Source of the DNA: Natrinema salaciae
GTDB lineage: Archaea; Halobacteriota; Halobacteria; Halobacteriales; Natrialbaceae
Assembly: GCF_900110865.1 (NCBI RefSeq)
Contig: NZ_FOFD01000004.1
Span: 1-64,000 of the forward strand
Direction: 5' to 3'
Length of the DNA: 64,000 bases
The notes under the pieces were generated by a model that was given only the letters and a program-made list of their open reading frames with translations, made no database searches and was not told the DNA's origin. Shown piece by piece: positions 8,055 to 16,366 of this stretch (its first letter is position 1; each line of letters opens with the position of its first letter). The translations under genes were made by a program, and so were the position numbers.

Positions 8055-8732
8055 ATGCTCCTCGCTACGCTCGTTGTCGACTATCCTATTCTTCGGGAAA
8101 CGCTGTCGCACGCACCGAACGCGAACGTCACGTGGGAACAGTCCGATCTCACAGAAGCCGGCGGCCATCAGATGCTCATCTGGGTCGAAGGCGACGACGA
8201 CACGTTCGCCGCGTTCGACGCCGGTCTCGAGAGCGACCCGACCGTCACCGTCCCCGACCGCGTGGTCGAGGTCGACGATCGCCGGCTCTACCGGCTCGAG
8301 TTGACGGCCGACGGCCATCGGAGGAGCGTCTACCCGACCGTGATCGAAGAGGGCGGGGTCCTTCAGGAAGTGACCGCAACGGCGGAGGGCTGGTACTTTC
8401 GCATCGCCTTCCCCAGCGACGAGGCCCTCGAGCGGTTTCACGCCTTCTTCGTGGATCGCGACCTGGACGTCGAACTCCGGAAACTGCACGAAACCCGAGA
8501 GGGCGTCGACGGATCGGGAACGCGTTCCGCGTTCGGGGTGACCGAGAGGCAGCGCGAGGCGCTCGTCGCCGCGGTCGACGCCGGCTACCTCGACATTCCG
8601 CGATCGTGTTCGCTAGCCGAACTCGGAGAGCAGCTCGATATCTCGCCGAACGCGACGTCGGAACGGTTCCGTCGCGGCGTCAGATCCCTCGTCGAGAACA
8701 CGGTGTATCCGGACGACGAATCGTCGAATTGA
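8055..8732 (+). CDS. HTH_10 (Bat-type) transcription regulator
   Basis: 225 residues. A sensor-like N-terminal alpha/beta region (1-150) is followed by the HTH_10 module at the C-terminus: TERQREALVAAVDAGYLDIPR, then LAELGEQLDISPNATSERFRRG. This is the DNA-binding domain of the bacterio-opsin activator family, expanded in haloarchaea. No PAS or GAF domain with clear ligand residues can be seen, so the signal is unknown. It is followed on the opposite strand by the ABC-2 exporter genes. Confidence 0.85.
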   Translation: MLLATLVVDYPILRETLSHAPNANVTWEQSDLTEAGGHQMLIWVEGDDDTFAAFDAGLESDPTVTVPDRVVEVDDRRLYRLELTADGHRRSVYPTVIEEGGVLQEVTATAEGWYFRIAFPSDEALERFHAFFVDRDLDVELRKLHETREGVDGSGTRSAFGVTERQREALVAAVDAGYLDIPRSCSLAELGEQLDISPNATSERFRRGVRSLVENTVYPDDESSN

Positions 8733-8773
8733 GCCGTCGCCCTCGCGTGACCGCAGCTGCAGGGTGACGGCGA

Positions 8774-9571
8774 TCAGGCGATATCGATGCGAGCGAACCA
8801 CAGCTGGGCCGCGACGAGGAAGACGACCGTCATCGCGACGAGAATTCCCGCGCCGACGAAGTCGTAGCTCCCCTCGAGCAGGACCGCGTTGGGATCGTAA
8901 TACCGCATCGGGGCGATCACGCCGATCGCCCCGGCGTCGGTGCCGGTCAGCAGCGACTCGGACAGGAACAGCGCGAACGTGACGCCGAGAGCGACCCGTT
9001 GCGCGATCGCCGCCCGATCGAAGACGACCGACGCGAGCAGGCCGATTCCGGCGCAGGCGAAGAGATAGGGGATCGAGAGCAGGTGGACCGCGAGCACGTC
9101 GGCGACGGCGAGGGGTTCGTCGATCAGTCGCGCGCCGACGACGACGACGAGCGGCGGCACGACGTTCACGAGGACGATCGGAACGGCCATCGCGGCGAAC
9201 CGCTCGCCGACCAGCCGCCGCCGGGAGATCGGCATCGCCAGCAACACGTCCATCCGTCCGCGGTCGACGTCGTCGGCGATCGTCCCCGCCGTGGCGTAGG
9301 CCAGATACAGGCCCAGCAGGATGACCCATCCGAACGTGTAGAGTTCGAACGAGAGGAACCCGCCCAGGCTCGCCATCGTCTGGATCCCCATCACCTGCAG
9401 GATCGGCTCCGGATAGGCCGACAGCAACTGGTTGAGGTCGATCTCCGTCTTGAACGAGGGGTAGACCCAGATGACCATCGCGGCGAGCAGGGACATCCCG
9501 ATCGAGAGGTAGATGCCGCCGCGAATCCGGCGTCGGCCGTCGTATCGGGCCAGTTCAAACATCTGCATCAC
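8774..9571 (-). CDS. ABC-2 type transporter permease
   Basis: 265 residues with about six hydrophobic segments (residues 20-40, 60-90, 110-135, 140-165, 170-200 and 230-260). The N-terminus MMQMFELARYDGRRRIRGG is the usual cytoplasmic start of haloarchaeal ABC-2 permeases. Its start overlaps the end of the ATPase gene by 17 bp, so the two are translated together and form one exporter. Substrate unknown. Such pairs export lipids, drugs or copper-related substrates. Alternative start codons at 9568 and 9562 would change only the first three residues. Confidence 0.88.
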   Translation of the reverse strand: MMQMFELARYDGRRRIRGGIYLSIGMSLLAAMVIWVYPSFKTEIDLNQLLSAYPEPILQVMGIQTMASLGGFLSFELYTFGWVILLGLYLAYATAGTIADDVDRGRMDVLLAMPISRRRLVGERFAAMAVPIVLVNVVPPLVVVVGARLIDEPLAVADVLAVHLLSIPYLFACAGIGLLASVVFDRAAIAQRVALGVTFALFLSESLLTGTDAGAIGVIAPMRYYDPNAVLLEGSYDFVGAGILVAMTVVFLVAAQLWFARIDIA

Positions 9572-10523
9572 CCCTGGCGTCGGTATCGGCGGCTACGCGA
9601 TCGGGTTCGTCCGTCCCGTCGTCGGCACCGTCACCGTCGTAAAACCGCATGAAGACGTCCTCGAGCGGCGCTTCCTCGATCGAGAGGTCCAGAAGCCGGT
9701 GTTCGCGACACGCCGCGAGCAGTTCGTTGACGTCGCCGGTGAACGTAAACACGTACTCGGTCCCCGATCCGGCGGCGTCCGCGTCGGCTTCGAGATCGTG
9801 GACCCCCTCGATCTCGAGATCGGCGCGGGAGATCGGCTCCGCCGACCGCAGGCGGACGACCTTGCCGCTCCTGTCGAGCAGCGATTCCACCGGCTCGACG
9901 GTGACGAGCCGTCCGTTCCGGATGATGCCGACGCGATCGCAGAGCTGTCGGACCTCGCTCAGGATGTGCGAGGAGAAGAACACCGTCACGCCGCGGTCGC
10001 GTTCGGCCCGCAGAAACTCCGCGAAGCGCTGTTGCAACAGCGGATCCAGTCCGCTGGTCGGCTCGTCCAGAATCACGACGTCGGGATCGTGCATGAACGT
10101 CGTCACGAGTCCGAGCTTCTGGACGTTCCCCCGCGAGTACTCCCGGATCTCGCGGTCCAGCGGCGGTTGGAACAGTTCGAGGAGTTCCTCGCTGCGTTCG
10201 TCGCCCGTGATCGACGCGCGCAGATCGAGGACGTCTCGGCCGGTCGCCGTCTCGTCGAACGCCGGGCTGTCCGGGAGGTAGCCCAGCTGGCGTTTGGCCT
10301 CGAGGAGCTGGTCCTCGTCGGTCACGTCGCGGCCCAGCAGCCGAGCCGTTCCGGCGGTCGGCGAGATGAGTCCCAACAGCATCCGGATCGTCGTGGTCTT
10401 CCCCGCGCCGTTGGGGCCGAGGTAGCCGAATATCTCGCCGCGGTCGACGTCGAACGTGACGCCGTCGTTGGCGACTACCTCGCCGTAGTCCTTCGTGAGT
10501 CCCTCGAGTTCGATCGCGCCCAT
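9555..10523 (-). CDS. ABC-2 type transporter ATP-binding protein
   Basis: 322 residues from ATG at 10523. Walker A GPNGAGKTTT near residue 38, Q-loop GYLPDSPAF, a signature that reads YSRGNVQKLGL rather than LSGGQ, Walker B VVILDEPTSGLDP, and an H-switch SSHILSEV. After the ATPase domain comes a CcmA-like C-terminal extension of about 90 residues. It pairs with the permease gene that overlaps its 3' end. The frame extends to 10820, but the region before MGAIELEGL is basic and not conserved in type. Confidence 0.93.
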   Translation of the reverse strand: MGAIELEGLTKDYGEVVANDGVTFDVDRGEIFGYLGPNGAGKTTTIRMLLGLISPTAGTARLLGRDVTDEDQLLEAKRQLGYLPDSPAFDETATGRDVLDLRASITGDERSEELLELFQPPLDREIREYSRGNVQKLGLVTTFMHDPDVVILDEPTSGLDPLLQQRFAEFLRAERDRGVTVFFSSHILSEVRQLCDRVGIIRNGRLVTVEPVESLLDRSGKVVRLRSAEPISRADLEIEGVHDLEADADAAGSGTEYVFTFTGDVNELLAACREHRLLDLSIEEAPLEDVFMRFYDGDGADDGTDEPDRVAADTDARGDADV

Positions 10524-10636
10524 ACGTCTCCTTTCCGGTCTGACACCATTGCTGTGGCGGTCCGTCGGTCGGTCGCGTCGCGTCTCGAGGCGACCGTCTC
10601 CGCGCTCGTCGGGGTGAATGGAGGGGGAGGGTCGAC

Positions 10637-10945
10637 TCAGCGTGCGTCGAGGCCGAGCAGTTCGTTCTGGACCCGTTCGCCGACCCGGATCTCGCAGTCC
10701 GCCAGGGGGACGGCACAGCACAGCAACACGTAGCCGTCGGCCGCTCGGTCGGCTGGGAGCGCCGTCCCCTCGCTCCCGTCGAGTTCGCCCTCGAGCAGTT
10801 CGCCGACGCACGACGTACACATCCCGCTTCGGCAGGAGTGGGGGAGGTCGAGGTCGGCGCGTTCGGCCGCCTCGAGGACGTACTCGTCGGGGGCGATTTC
10901 GACGGTCTCCGTCGCGTCTTCGAGGTGGAACGTGACGTCGTACAT
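10637..10945 (-). CDS. 2Fe-2S ferredoxin
   Basis: 102 residues from ATG at 10945. Plant-type [2Fe-2S] ligands are visible as CRSGMCTSC near residues 38-46 with the fourth cysteine in YVLLCCAVP near residue 77. The protein is short and lacks the haloarchaeal ferredoxin insertion. It is the last gene of a three-gene minus-strand operon with the 95-residue protein and the R2-like di-iron protein, so it is a good candidate electron donor for the di-iron site. The spacing to the upstream gene is 7 bp. Confidence 0.9.
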   Translation of the reverse strand: MYDVTFHLEDATETVEIAPDEYVLEAAERADLDLPHSCRSGMCTSCVGELLEGELDGSEGTALPADRAADGYVLLCCAVPLADCEIRVGERVQNELLGLDAR

Positions 10946-10952
10946 CGCCGAT

Positions 10953-11240
10953 CTAGAGTCGCTGCCGGAGTTTGTACAGTTCCAGTGCCTCGAGACGCGG
11001 GTCGCCGGTTCCGACCTCGTCGTGCTCCAGGCTGGCACCGCTGACGCTCTCGTTGAACGACGTGCTGACGCCGTCGTCGTCGAACGTCGAGTCCATGATG
11101 TAGGCGACGTTCTCGCGGACCTCCGCGACGCTCCGGTCGAGTTCCGCGGCGGCATCCTCGATCGCCTCGCGTACGTCTTCGTCCGAGGCGGTAAACGCCG
11201 CGCCGCGGGAGAGCTCCGCGAGGTCGACGTCGTCAGTCAT
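10953..11240 (-). CDS. Small conserved protein between R2-like protein and ferredoxin
   Basis: 95 residues from ATG at 11240. Its start overlaps the stop of the R2-like gene by 8 bp. Acidic and mostly helical (LAELSRGAAFTASDEDVREAIEDAAAELDRSVAEVREN), ending in a Leu/Tyr-rich tail. I recognise no domain. Position between a di-iron protein and a ferredoxin suggests a small partner of the same oxidase or reductase. That role is inferred from context alone. Confidence 0.75.
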   Translation of the reverse strand: MTDDVDLAELSRGAAFTASDEDVREAIEDAAAELDRSVAEVRENVAYIMDSTFDDDGVSTSFNESVSGASLEHDEVGTGDPRLEALELYKLRQRL

Positions 11241-12294
11241 CGTCTCGCCCTCCGTCGGCGGCGCGTTTGCGCCGGTAGAGCTTTCGGTACTCCCGAACCG
11301 CATCGTCGACGTCCGTCTCGAGACACTCCTGGTGACGATCGGCGACGAGGCCGACGACCCTGTGGTGGTCGACGTCGAGGTCGAGCGCCTCGTTGAACTG
11401 GCCGTCGATGAGCCGGCCTACCCGCAGCAGGAGGTCGTCGAAGCCGATCTCGAGGGGATCGTCGACGGCGTCCGTGAACATGTAGCCGAAGTCAGCGATC
11501 GACGCCACGTTCTCGTAGAGGACGTCGACGATCGCCCGGCTGACGCCCTGGAACTCGGGCTCGCCGGCGCGTTCCTTTTCGATCAGTTCGCTCAGCGCCT
11601 CGACGCCGTGGGTGATGTGTCGCCCCTCGTCGGTGCTGATGAACTTGAATCCGTGGTTCAACAGCGGCAGCGGGGCGTTCCCCGAGAGCTTGTTGATCGA
11701 GTAGAAGCCGCCGCGCGCGAGCAGCCCCTCCACGATCATGTGATACACCGTCAGCGCTTTGGCGATATCGACCGGGTCCGTCGAGTGAGCCGCTCTAGCG
11801 GTCAGTTGGCCCTGACGGTCGTACACGTCGCCGAGTCCGGTCGCCTGCACGATCGGAACGCGAGCACCGCCGCGTTTCGGATTCAGGTCGGCGAACGCGT
11901 CCTGCTCGCCCAGCACCTCGTGCATGTAGACGTCGATGAACTGCGTGTGTTTGTGTTCGGTCAGCGTGAACATCGTCATGTACATCTCCATCTCCTCGTT
12001 GTCGTCGAAACACGGCGCGCCGGCGATGCGCTGGAGGTGATGGCTCGCGTCCTCGCCGACCGCGAACTCGCCGTCGAGGAAACCGGAGAGCAGGTACCGG
12101 ATCTGCGTCCGCTCGGCCGGCTCGAGCGACGCCAGGATCTCGCGGTCCGCTTCGAAGCCGACCTCGTCGAACAGCTTCTCGACGTCCCACGTTCCGAGTT
12201 CGACGCCCTTCTGAAAGAGATCGTACCACTTGCTCTCGGTATCGATCCGTTCCGCTCGAAACGCCGTTGATGTGGTAGCGTGTGTCACAGCCAT
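11233..12294 (-). CDS. R2-like ferritin-fold di-iron protein (ribonucleotide reductase beta family)
   Basis: 353 residues. The ligand set has the spacing of class I R2 proteins: D82, E113-x2-H116 (TEHKH), E189, E223-x2-H226 (DEGRH). The position matching the E. coli radical Tyr122 by motif spacing is Ile120, so the usual tyrosyl radical is absent. Tyr184 sits five residues before E189, as the cross-linked Tyr does in R2-like ligand-binding oxidases. No R1 large subunit lies nearby; instead a small protein and a ferredoxin follow. It may be annotated nrdB, but an R2lox-like oxidase is also possible. Confidence 0.8.
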   Translation of the reverse strand: MAVTHATTSTAFRAERIDTESKWYDLFQKGVELGTWDVEKLFDEVGFEADREILASLEPAERTQIRYLLSGFLDGEFAVGEDASHHLQRIAGAPCFDDNEEMEMYMTMFTLTEHKHTQFIDVYMHEVLGEQDAFADLNPKRGGARVPIVQATGLGDVYDRQGQLTARAAHSTDPVDIAKALTVYHMIVEGLLARGGFYSINKLSGNAPLPLLNHGFKFISTDEGRHITHGVEALSELIEKERAGEPEFQGVSRAIVDVLYENVASIADFGYMFTDAVDDPLEIGFDDLLLRVGRLIDGQFNEALDLDVDHHRVVGLVADRHQECLETDVDDAVREYRKLYRRKRAADGGRDDD

Positions 12295-12538
12295 AGGTTA
12301 TCGGGTTCGGAAATGAGCCTATCCGTTCGAATGACCGGCTGTTGAAGTCGATGGACCGACCCAGCGGGATGGGTCCCCGTCGCCGCCGCGGTAACCGGGT
12401 CGCGCTTCCACGCCGGTTCCTCGTCCGAGCGGGAACCCGGGTGCCCGTGATGAACGGCCTCGTATGACCGGAGAAAGCGCGACGGTAGTTCACGACGATC
12501 ACTCCCAGACATCGGGCGCTGCGGCCCGATCACCATCT

Positions 12539-13267
12539 ATGAGTACGCACCGACTGCGACCGATCGAACAGTACTTCCCGACCGAACCCTGGCTCGAGGC
12601 GTATCGGGACGCGATCAACACCGACGACGGCTACGCCGAGAAATCGGCGGGCTGGGGCGTCGACTTCGACGGATCGTTCGTCTTCCAGATCGAGAACGTC
12701 CCCCTCGAGACCACGACGGTCGCCGACCTGCCGCCGGAAATCGTCACGGCGACCGACGACGAACTCTCCGGCCGGTCCGCGGCGGAGATCGAACCGATCC
12801 TCGAGGGAGCGCCGGCGGCCGTCCGCGAGCGCGTCGACTCCCGCGACGGCTCGCTCGAGGACCGCGTCGCCGCCGAGATCACGGAAACGACGGTCGCGGC
12901 GCTCCCCGAGCGAACGTGGCCGGAACTGCGGGCGGCGCTCCCCGACGTCCTCGACGAACTGATCGTCCAACTCGAGGAGAACGTCGCCGCCGACGGGACC
13001 ATCTACGCGCAGCTGGATCTCTACGACGGCGAGTGCCGCGGCGTCGAAGCGATCACGGACCTCGACGGTCGGGAGTACGGGTTCCGACTCGTCGGTGACT
13101 ACGAGCAGTGGGCGACGCTCGTCCGCGGCGAGGGCGACGTCATCGACATGCTGATGGCCGGCGAGTTCGAGATCGACGGCGACATACAGACGATCCTGCA
13201 GTACGCCGACGCGGCGGTCGATCTCGGCGAGATCTCGGCCGGCGTCGACTCGCGATTCGTGTTTTGA
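12539..13267 (+). CDS. SCP2 sterol-carrier-domain protein
   Basis: 242 residues from ATG at 12539. N-terminal helical region (IEQYFPTEPWLEAYRDAIN), then a C-terminal SCP2-like fold with DGTIYAQLDLYDGEC...YGFRLVGDYEQWATLVRGEGDVIDMLMAGEFEIDGD; the MAGEFEIDGD turn is characteristic. SCP2 domains bind acyl chains or other lipids. It is divergent from the R2-like operon, with a 244-bp shared spacer. The linkage may mean a lipid-derived substrate for the di-iron protein, but this is speculation. The frame upstream to 12464 is less likely. Confidence 0.82.
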   Translation: MSTHRLRPIEQYFPTEPWLEAYRDAINTDDGYAEKSAGWGVDFDGSFVFQIENVPLETTTVADLPPEIVTATDDELSGRSAAEIEPILEGAPAAVRERVDSRDGSLEDRVAAEITETTVAALPERTWPELRAALPDVLDELIVQLEENVAADGTIYAQLDLYDGECRGVEAITDLDGREYGFRLVGDYEQWATLVRGEGDVIDMLMAGEFEIDGDIQTILQYADAAVDLGEISAGVDSRFVF

Positions 13268-13380
13268 CTCCCGCGGTGACCGATCCCTCGGCCGGCGGTC
13301 ACCGGCGACCGCTCGCCGTCCGACGCGATCCTCGAGCGAGCCGCGGGGAAGATCGTACGCGACGCAGAACCGCCGGCGGT

Positions 13381-14004
13381 TCAGTGCTCGAGGATCGATC
13401 CGTACACAAGCCCGAGCGTGCCGCCGTACACCGTCCACGCGACGACGCCGACGAGGCCGCTCGCCGTGACGTCGGGCACGACCGCCGGCTGCTCCGTCGC
13501 GACGGACAGCCAGAGCGGCGACGCGAACAGGGAGACGAGCACGCCCACCGCGACCCCGTAACCGCTGCCGAGTCCGACCATCGTCGTCGTGAACGCGGAC
13601 CGCCGGAGCAGCGGGACGAGAACCGCACGTACAGCGTCGTTGCGTCTCGAAAGCGTCGTGATCGACGAGACGAACCCGTCGATCGTTCGCGAGACGACGG
13701 GACGAAACGGCAGCGCGAACAGGACGCCGAGCGCGAGCATCGCGAGCCAGCCGCCGTCCAGCGTCGGCGCGCCGACGATCGCCCCGACCCGCCTGATCGC
13801 GTCGGTGTCGTACAGCTGGATCACCAGCGCGGCCTGGAACCCTCCGGCGAGACCGCCCGCTATCGCGGCCTCGAACTCCCGAACATCGGCCTCGAGCGAC
13901 TCGACCCGCTCGAAGAGCGGGGCCAGCGCGACCCGGTACGGCGGCTCGTCGGCGTCGCCGCTCGGATCGGCGTCGGATCCGGTGCCCGCGTCGGACTCGG
14001 CCAT
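13381..14004 (-). CDS. Integral membrane protein
   Basis: 207 residues from ATG at 14004. An acidic N-terminus and a short coiled segment (FERVESLEADVREFE) precede about four membrane segments rich in Gly/Ala/Val (GWLAMLALGVLFALPF, TTMVGLGSGYGVAVGVLVSLFA, SGLVGVVAWTVYGGTLGLVYG). An upstream ATG at 14064 is possible, but a TATA box (CTATAAAT) directly abuts it at 14064-14071. Transcription would then start near 14040, which favours 14004. No family recognised. Confidence 0.72.
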   Translation of the reverse strand: MAESDAGTGSDADPSGDADEPPYRVALAPLFERVESLEADVREFEAAIAGGLAGGFQAALVIQLYDTDAIRRVGAIVGAPTLDGGWLAMLALGVLFALPFRPVVSRTIDGFVSSITTLSRRNDAVRAVLVPLLRRSAFTTTMVGLGSGYGVAVGVLVSLFASPLWLSVATEQPAVVPDVTASGLVGVVAWTVYGGTLGLVYGSILEH

Positions 14005-14182
14005 AGCCGTGCCGCGTGTTGATCGGTGACGCGCCTCAGTGTTGTTCCGCGTATCCGAGGCCATTTATAGCGCGTGACCGGCGCATCCGCCGACCACGGA
14101 GCCGTGTTGCGAGCCGATTACCCCTGTCAGGAACGAGAGACGAGACCAAAACCATTTACGATGGGGTGTGGGCCGAGAACGT

Positions 14183-14431
14183 ATGAACGAGCTGTTAGCG
14201 CGAAACCTCAGCGGAAAGCCGATCGTCGGAATCGACGGGACCGACTTCGGGACGCTCTCGACCGTTACCATGGACCCGGAGTCCGGCGCGCTCCGCGATC
14301 TCGTCGTCGACCGCCCCAGCCGGCTTTCGTCGACCGCCCCCGGCCGACCCGACGACGACGGCCGATTGCGAATTCCCGTCAGCCATATCGAAACGGTGAA
14401 CGACCAGATCGTCGTTCGGAGGGCCGACTGA
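14183..14431 (+). CDS. PRC-barrel domain protein
   Basis: 82 residues: NLSGKPIVGIDGTDFGTLSTVTMDPESGALRDLVVD then RLRIPVSHIETVNDQIVVR. The GxxVG...G.v..v..d..tG.l..lvv pattern followed by IPxxxIxxVxDxIvv is that of PRC-barrel proteins, which in archaea include RimM-like and CdpA/CdpB-type division factors. The short single-barrel form here has no transmembrane segment. The exact role is unknown. Start chosen at MNELLARNL, since PRC barrels begin about five residues before the first strand. Confidence 0.82.
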   Translation: MNELLARNLSGKPIVGIDGTDFGTLSTVTMDPESGALRDLVVDRPSRLSSTAPGRPDDDGRLRIPVSHIETVNDQIVVRRAD

Positions 14432-14709
14432 GCGACTGCGAGCGGAGCGCTCCGTGCAGTCCTCGAGATCGAGTCCTGCGGCCCCGAGGAGCTGAAGCGC
14501 ATCGCCGGTCGCCTCGACCGAACGCTCGCAGGCGTACCCTCTCGCGAGCGAGGAGACGCAGTCGCGCGTCGAGGCCCCGTCCGCGAGGGCCTCGGCAGCG
14601 CTGGTCGTCCATTTCGACTCCGTGGCGATGAGAAACACAGACGCCGACTCCCCCGTCACTGCGCCGATCGCATCGGATATCCCCGGTCACTCCTCGAGTC
14701 GTCCGTCCG

Positions 14710-15360
14710 TCACGGAACGACCTGGGAGAGCAGCTTCGATTCGATTTTTCGCAGGTGGCCGCCGACCGTTCCCCCGGTACAGCCGAGTTCCTCGCCGATA
14801 TCGTCGTGGGTCACCGCGCGCGGAACGTCGTAGTACCCCATATCGACGGCGGTACGGAGGATTTCCTGCTGGCGGTCGGTGAGCTGGGAGTAGAGCCGAT
14901 CCGTGTCCGGTTCGTAGGACCCCGTTTTGAGGAGCTTGAGCCTGATCCCGTCGGGAACGTCCGGGACGGCCTTCTGGAAGCTCTTTACGTCGCCGATCAT
15001 CGTGACGCACAACCCGCCGCGACGCGTGAACTCGAGGGGCGTATCGAAGATGAACTCGAACTTCGTGAGCATACTCAACAGACCGACGAGCCTGTCGTCG
15101 GCTTCGACGTGAATGTAGGCGTGTATCACGTCGTCGACGCCCGAGAGCTGGTACTTCCGTACTCTCGAGGAGTCCTCCAGAATCGACTTGAGCGCGTCTC
15201 TATCACCTGTGAACTGATAGAGCGTGACGATCGTCTCGTCGGCGAGGAGGTTGACGTTGTGAAGGAGATCACGGCTGATGTCCGGGTGCGCTTCGATCCG
15301 GCGATCGACGGGATGCAGTCCCTCGTCGTCGGGGATGATGATGCATTTTGCGTATCTCAT
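14710..15360 (-). CDS. HTH_10 (Bat-type) transcription regulator
   Basis: 216 residues. An N-terminal alpha/beta sensor region (MRYAKCIIIPDDEGLHPVDRRI) is followed by the C-terminal HTH_10 domain (LTDRQQEILRTAVDMGYYDVPRAVTHDDIGEELGCTGGTVGGHLRKIE, residues 160-206). Membership of the bacterio-opsin activator-like family is clear; the signal is unknown. It is transcribed away from the AT-rich intergenic region that also serves the DUF6230 operon, so it may regulate that divergent operon. That is inference from position. Confidence 0.85.
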   Translation of the reverse strand: MRYAKCIIIPDDEGLHPVDRRIEAHPDISRDLLHNVNLLADETIVTLYQFTGDRDALKSILEDSSRVRKYQLSGVDDVIHAYIHVEADDRLVGLLSMLTKFEFIFDTPLEFTRRGGLCVTMIGDVKSFQKAVPDVPDGIRLKLLKTGSYEPDTDRLYSQLTDRQQEILRTAVDMGYYDVPRAVTHDDIGEELGCTGGTVGGHLRKIESKLLSQVVP

Positions 15361-15617
15361 CTCGAGACAGTCACACCATTGGGAACGTTACTATTAGTAT
15401 TAAGTATAATATATATTAAAAACTAAACTCAACCTGAACTACATGGAGGATACCGATCTGAGGGCGCTGCTATCGTGTTCGGTTCGAGGGGAAACGAACC
15501 GCTCCGGGCGTCGACGCAGTCGGGCACGTATACCAACCGCGACGGCTGGAATAACAGGTCGTATATAGTAGTTGTGGCGGACCCAGATATAAATGCCCCC
15601 GTATACGAGGAGGTAAA

Positions 15618-15743
15618 ATGATTGGAAATCGTGTTGGGTGTGTCTTTGTGACACACATGCTACAACATCGCCTCGGTCGCTTCGAGTGCAATACGGCCCG
15701 AAATTCAGCGAATCGATCACGAACCGCGGAGAGCAACCGATAG
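15618..15743 (+). CDS. Possible 41-residue leader ORF upstream of DUF6230 gene
   Basis: ATG at 15618 follows an unusually strong Shine-Dalgarno sequence, GAGGAGGT at 15607-15614, and the frame ends with TAG at 15741, 12 bp before the DUF6230 start. The peptide (MIGNRVGCVFVTHMLQHRLG...) is basic, unlike haloarchaeal proteins, so it may serve as a translated leader rather than a functional protein. A TATA-like ATATAAAT at 15591-15598 would give a start near the ATG. Uncertain. Confidence 0.3.
   Translation: MIGNRVGCVFVTHMLQHRLGRFECNTARNSANRSRTAESNR
15638..15656. repeat. Perfect inverted repeat upstream of DUF6230
   Basis: GTGTGTC-TTTGT-GACACAC, 7-bp arms with a 5-nt loop, lies inside the putative leader ORF and about 100 bp before the DUF6230 start. 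It could be an operator or an RNA hairpin. It is not a terminator, as no T-run follows. Confidence 0.5.
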
Positions 15744-15754
15744 CAGACAGGACC

Positions 15755-16360
15755 ATGTACGATACGAAGCGATTAGCGGGCGGAACCGGTGCATCATTTC
15801 TCGTCGTCGCGTTGGTCGGACTCATCATCCTGTCGTCCGGAACGGCGTACGCCGCACCGCTGGCGAGCGGGAGCGGATTCACCGTCGAGGCCGACGAGAT
15901 CAGATCGGACGAGTTCCTCTTCTACCCGAGCGCTGGAGAGAACGACGCCGGGTCGACGCCGGTGATGGTCGCCGAACAGCGCGACGTCGAAATCGACGGA
16001 CTGAGACTAACCAGAACGCAGGACGTACCGATGATGGACGGGACGATGGAGATCTCCTTCACCGCCGACGAGACGGTCGAGGCGGACCAACAGTATATCA
16101 AACTCACCGGACTGGACGCGGAGAACGCGAAGTTCAACGGGCAAGTGATCGACGCACAGCCCAGCGAGAATCCCGAACAGCAGTTCCAGCAGCGGGCCGG
16201 TTCGAACGTCGATCCCGAGGACGGCTACATCACTGACGTCGAGGGAGACGACCCCGGAATGGTCCAGCAAGACGTCGAGATCGACATGGTGTACCTCGCC
16301 TCGAACGAGATCAGCCTCCCCGGACTCGACGTCGACGTGGAGTACAACTCCGACGGGTGA
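15755..16360 (+). CDS. DUF6230-type secreted/membrane-anchored protein
   Basis: 201 residues from ATG at 15755. A hydrophobic signal or anchor segment (residues 12-35, ASFLVVALVGLIILSSGTAYAA) is followed by a soluble beta-rich domain (FTVEADEIRSDEFLFYPS...QRDVEIDGLRLTRTQDV). The organisation, with a LASG start after the signal and a lipid-exposed beta-fold, matches the actinobacterial DUF6230 family. The next gene is DUF6114, the usual partner. Function unknown. It is the first gene of an operon of three or four genes with one strong SD-preceded leader. Confidence 0.7.
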   Translation: MYDTKRLAGGTGASFLVVALVGLIILSSGTAYAAPLASGSGFTVEADEIRSDEFLFYPSAGENDAGSTPVMVAEQRDVEIDGLRLTRTQDVPMMDGTMEISFTADETVEADQQYIKLTGLDAENAKFNGQVIDAQPSENPEQQFQQRAGSNVDPEDGYITDVEGDDPGMVQQDVEIDMVYLASNEISLPGLDVDVEYNSDG

Positions 16361-16366
16361 CCACCG

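Noticed and set aside
14195-14659. Minus-strand frame of 154 codons opposite the PRC-barrel gene
   Set aside because: It is the shadow of 14183-14431 for half its length. Its first 80 codons (starting MTGESASVFLIATESKW) have an almost protein-like look but no recognisable domain and no neighbours in phase. The 278 bp 14432-14709 are left without a gene.
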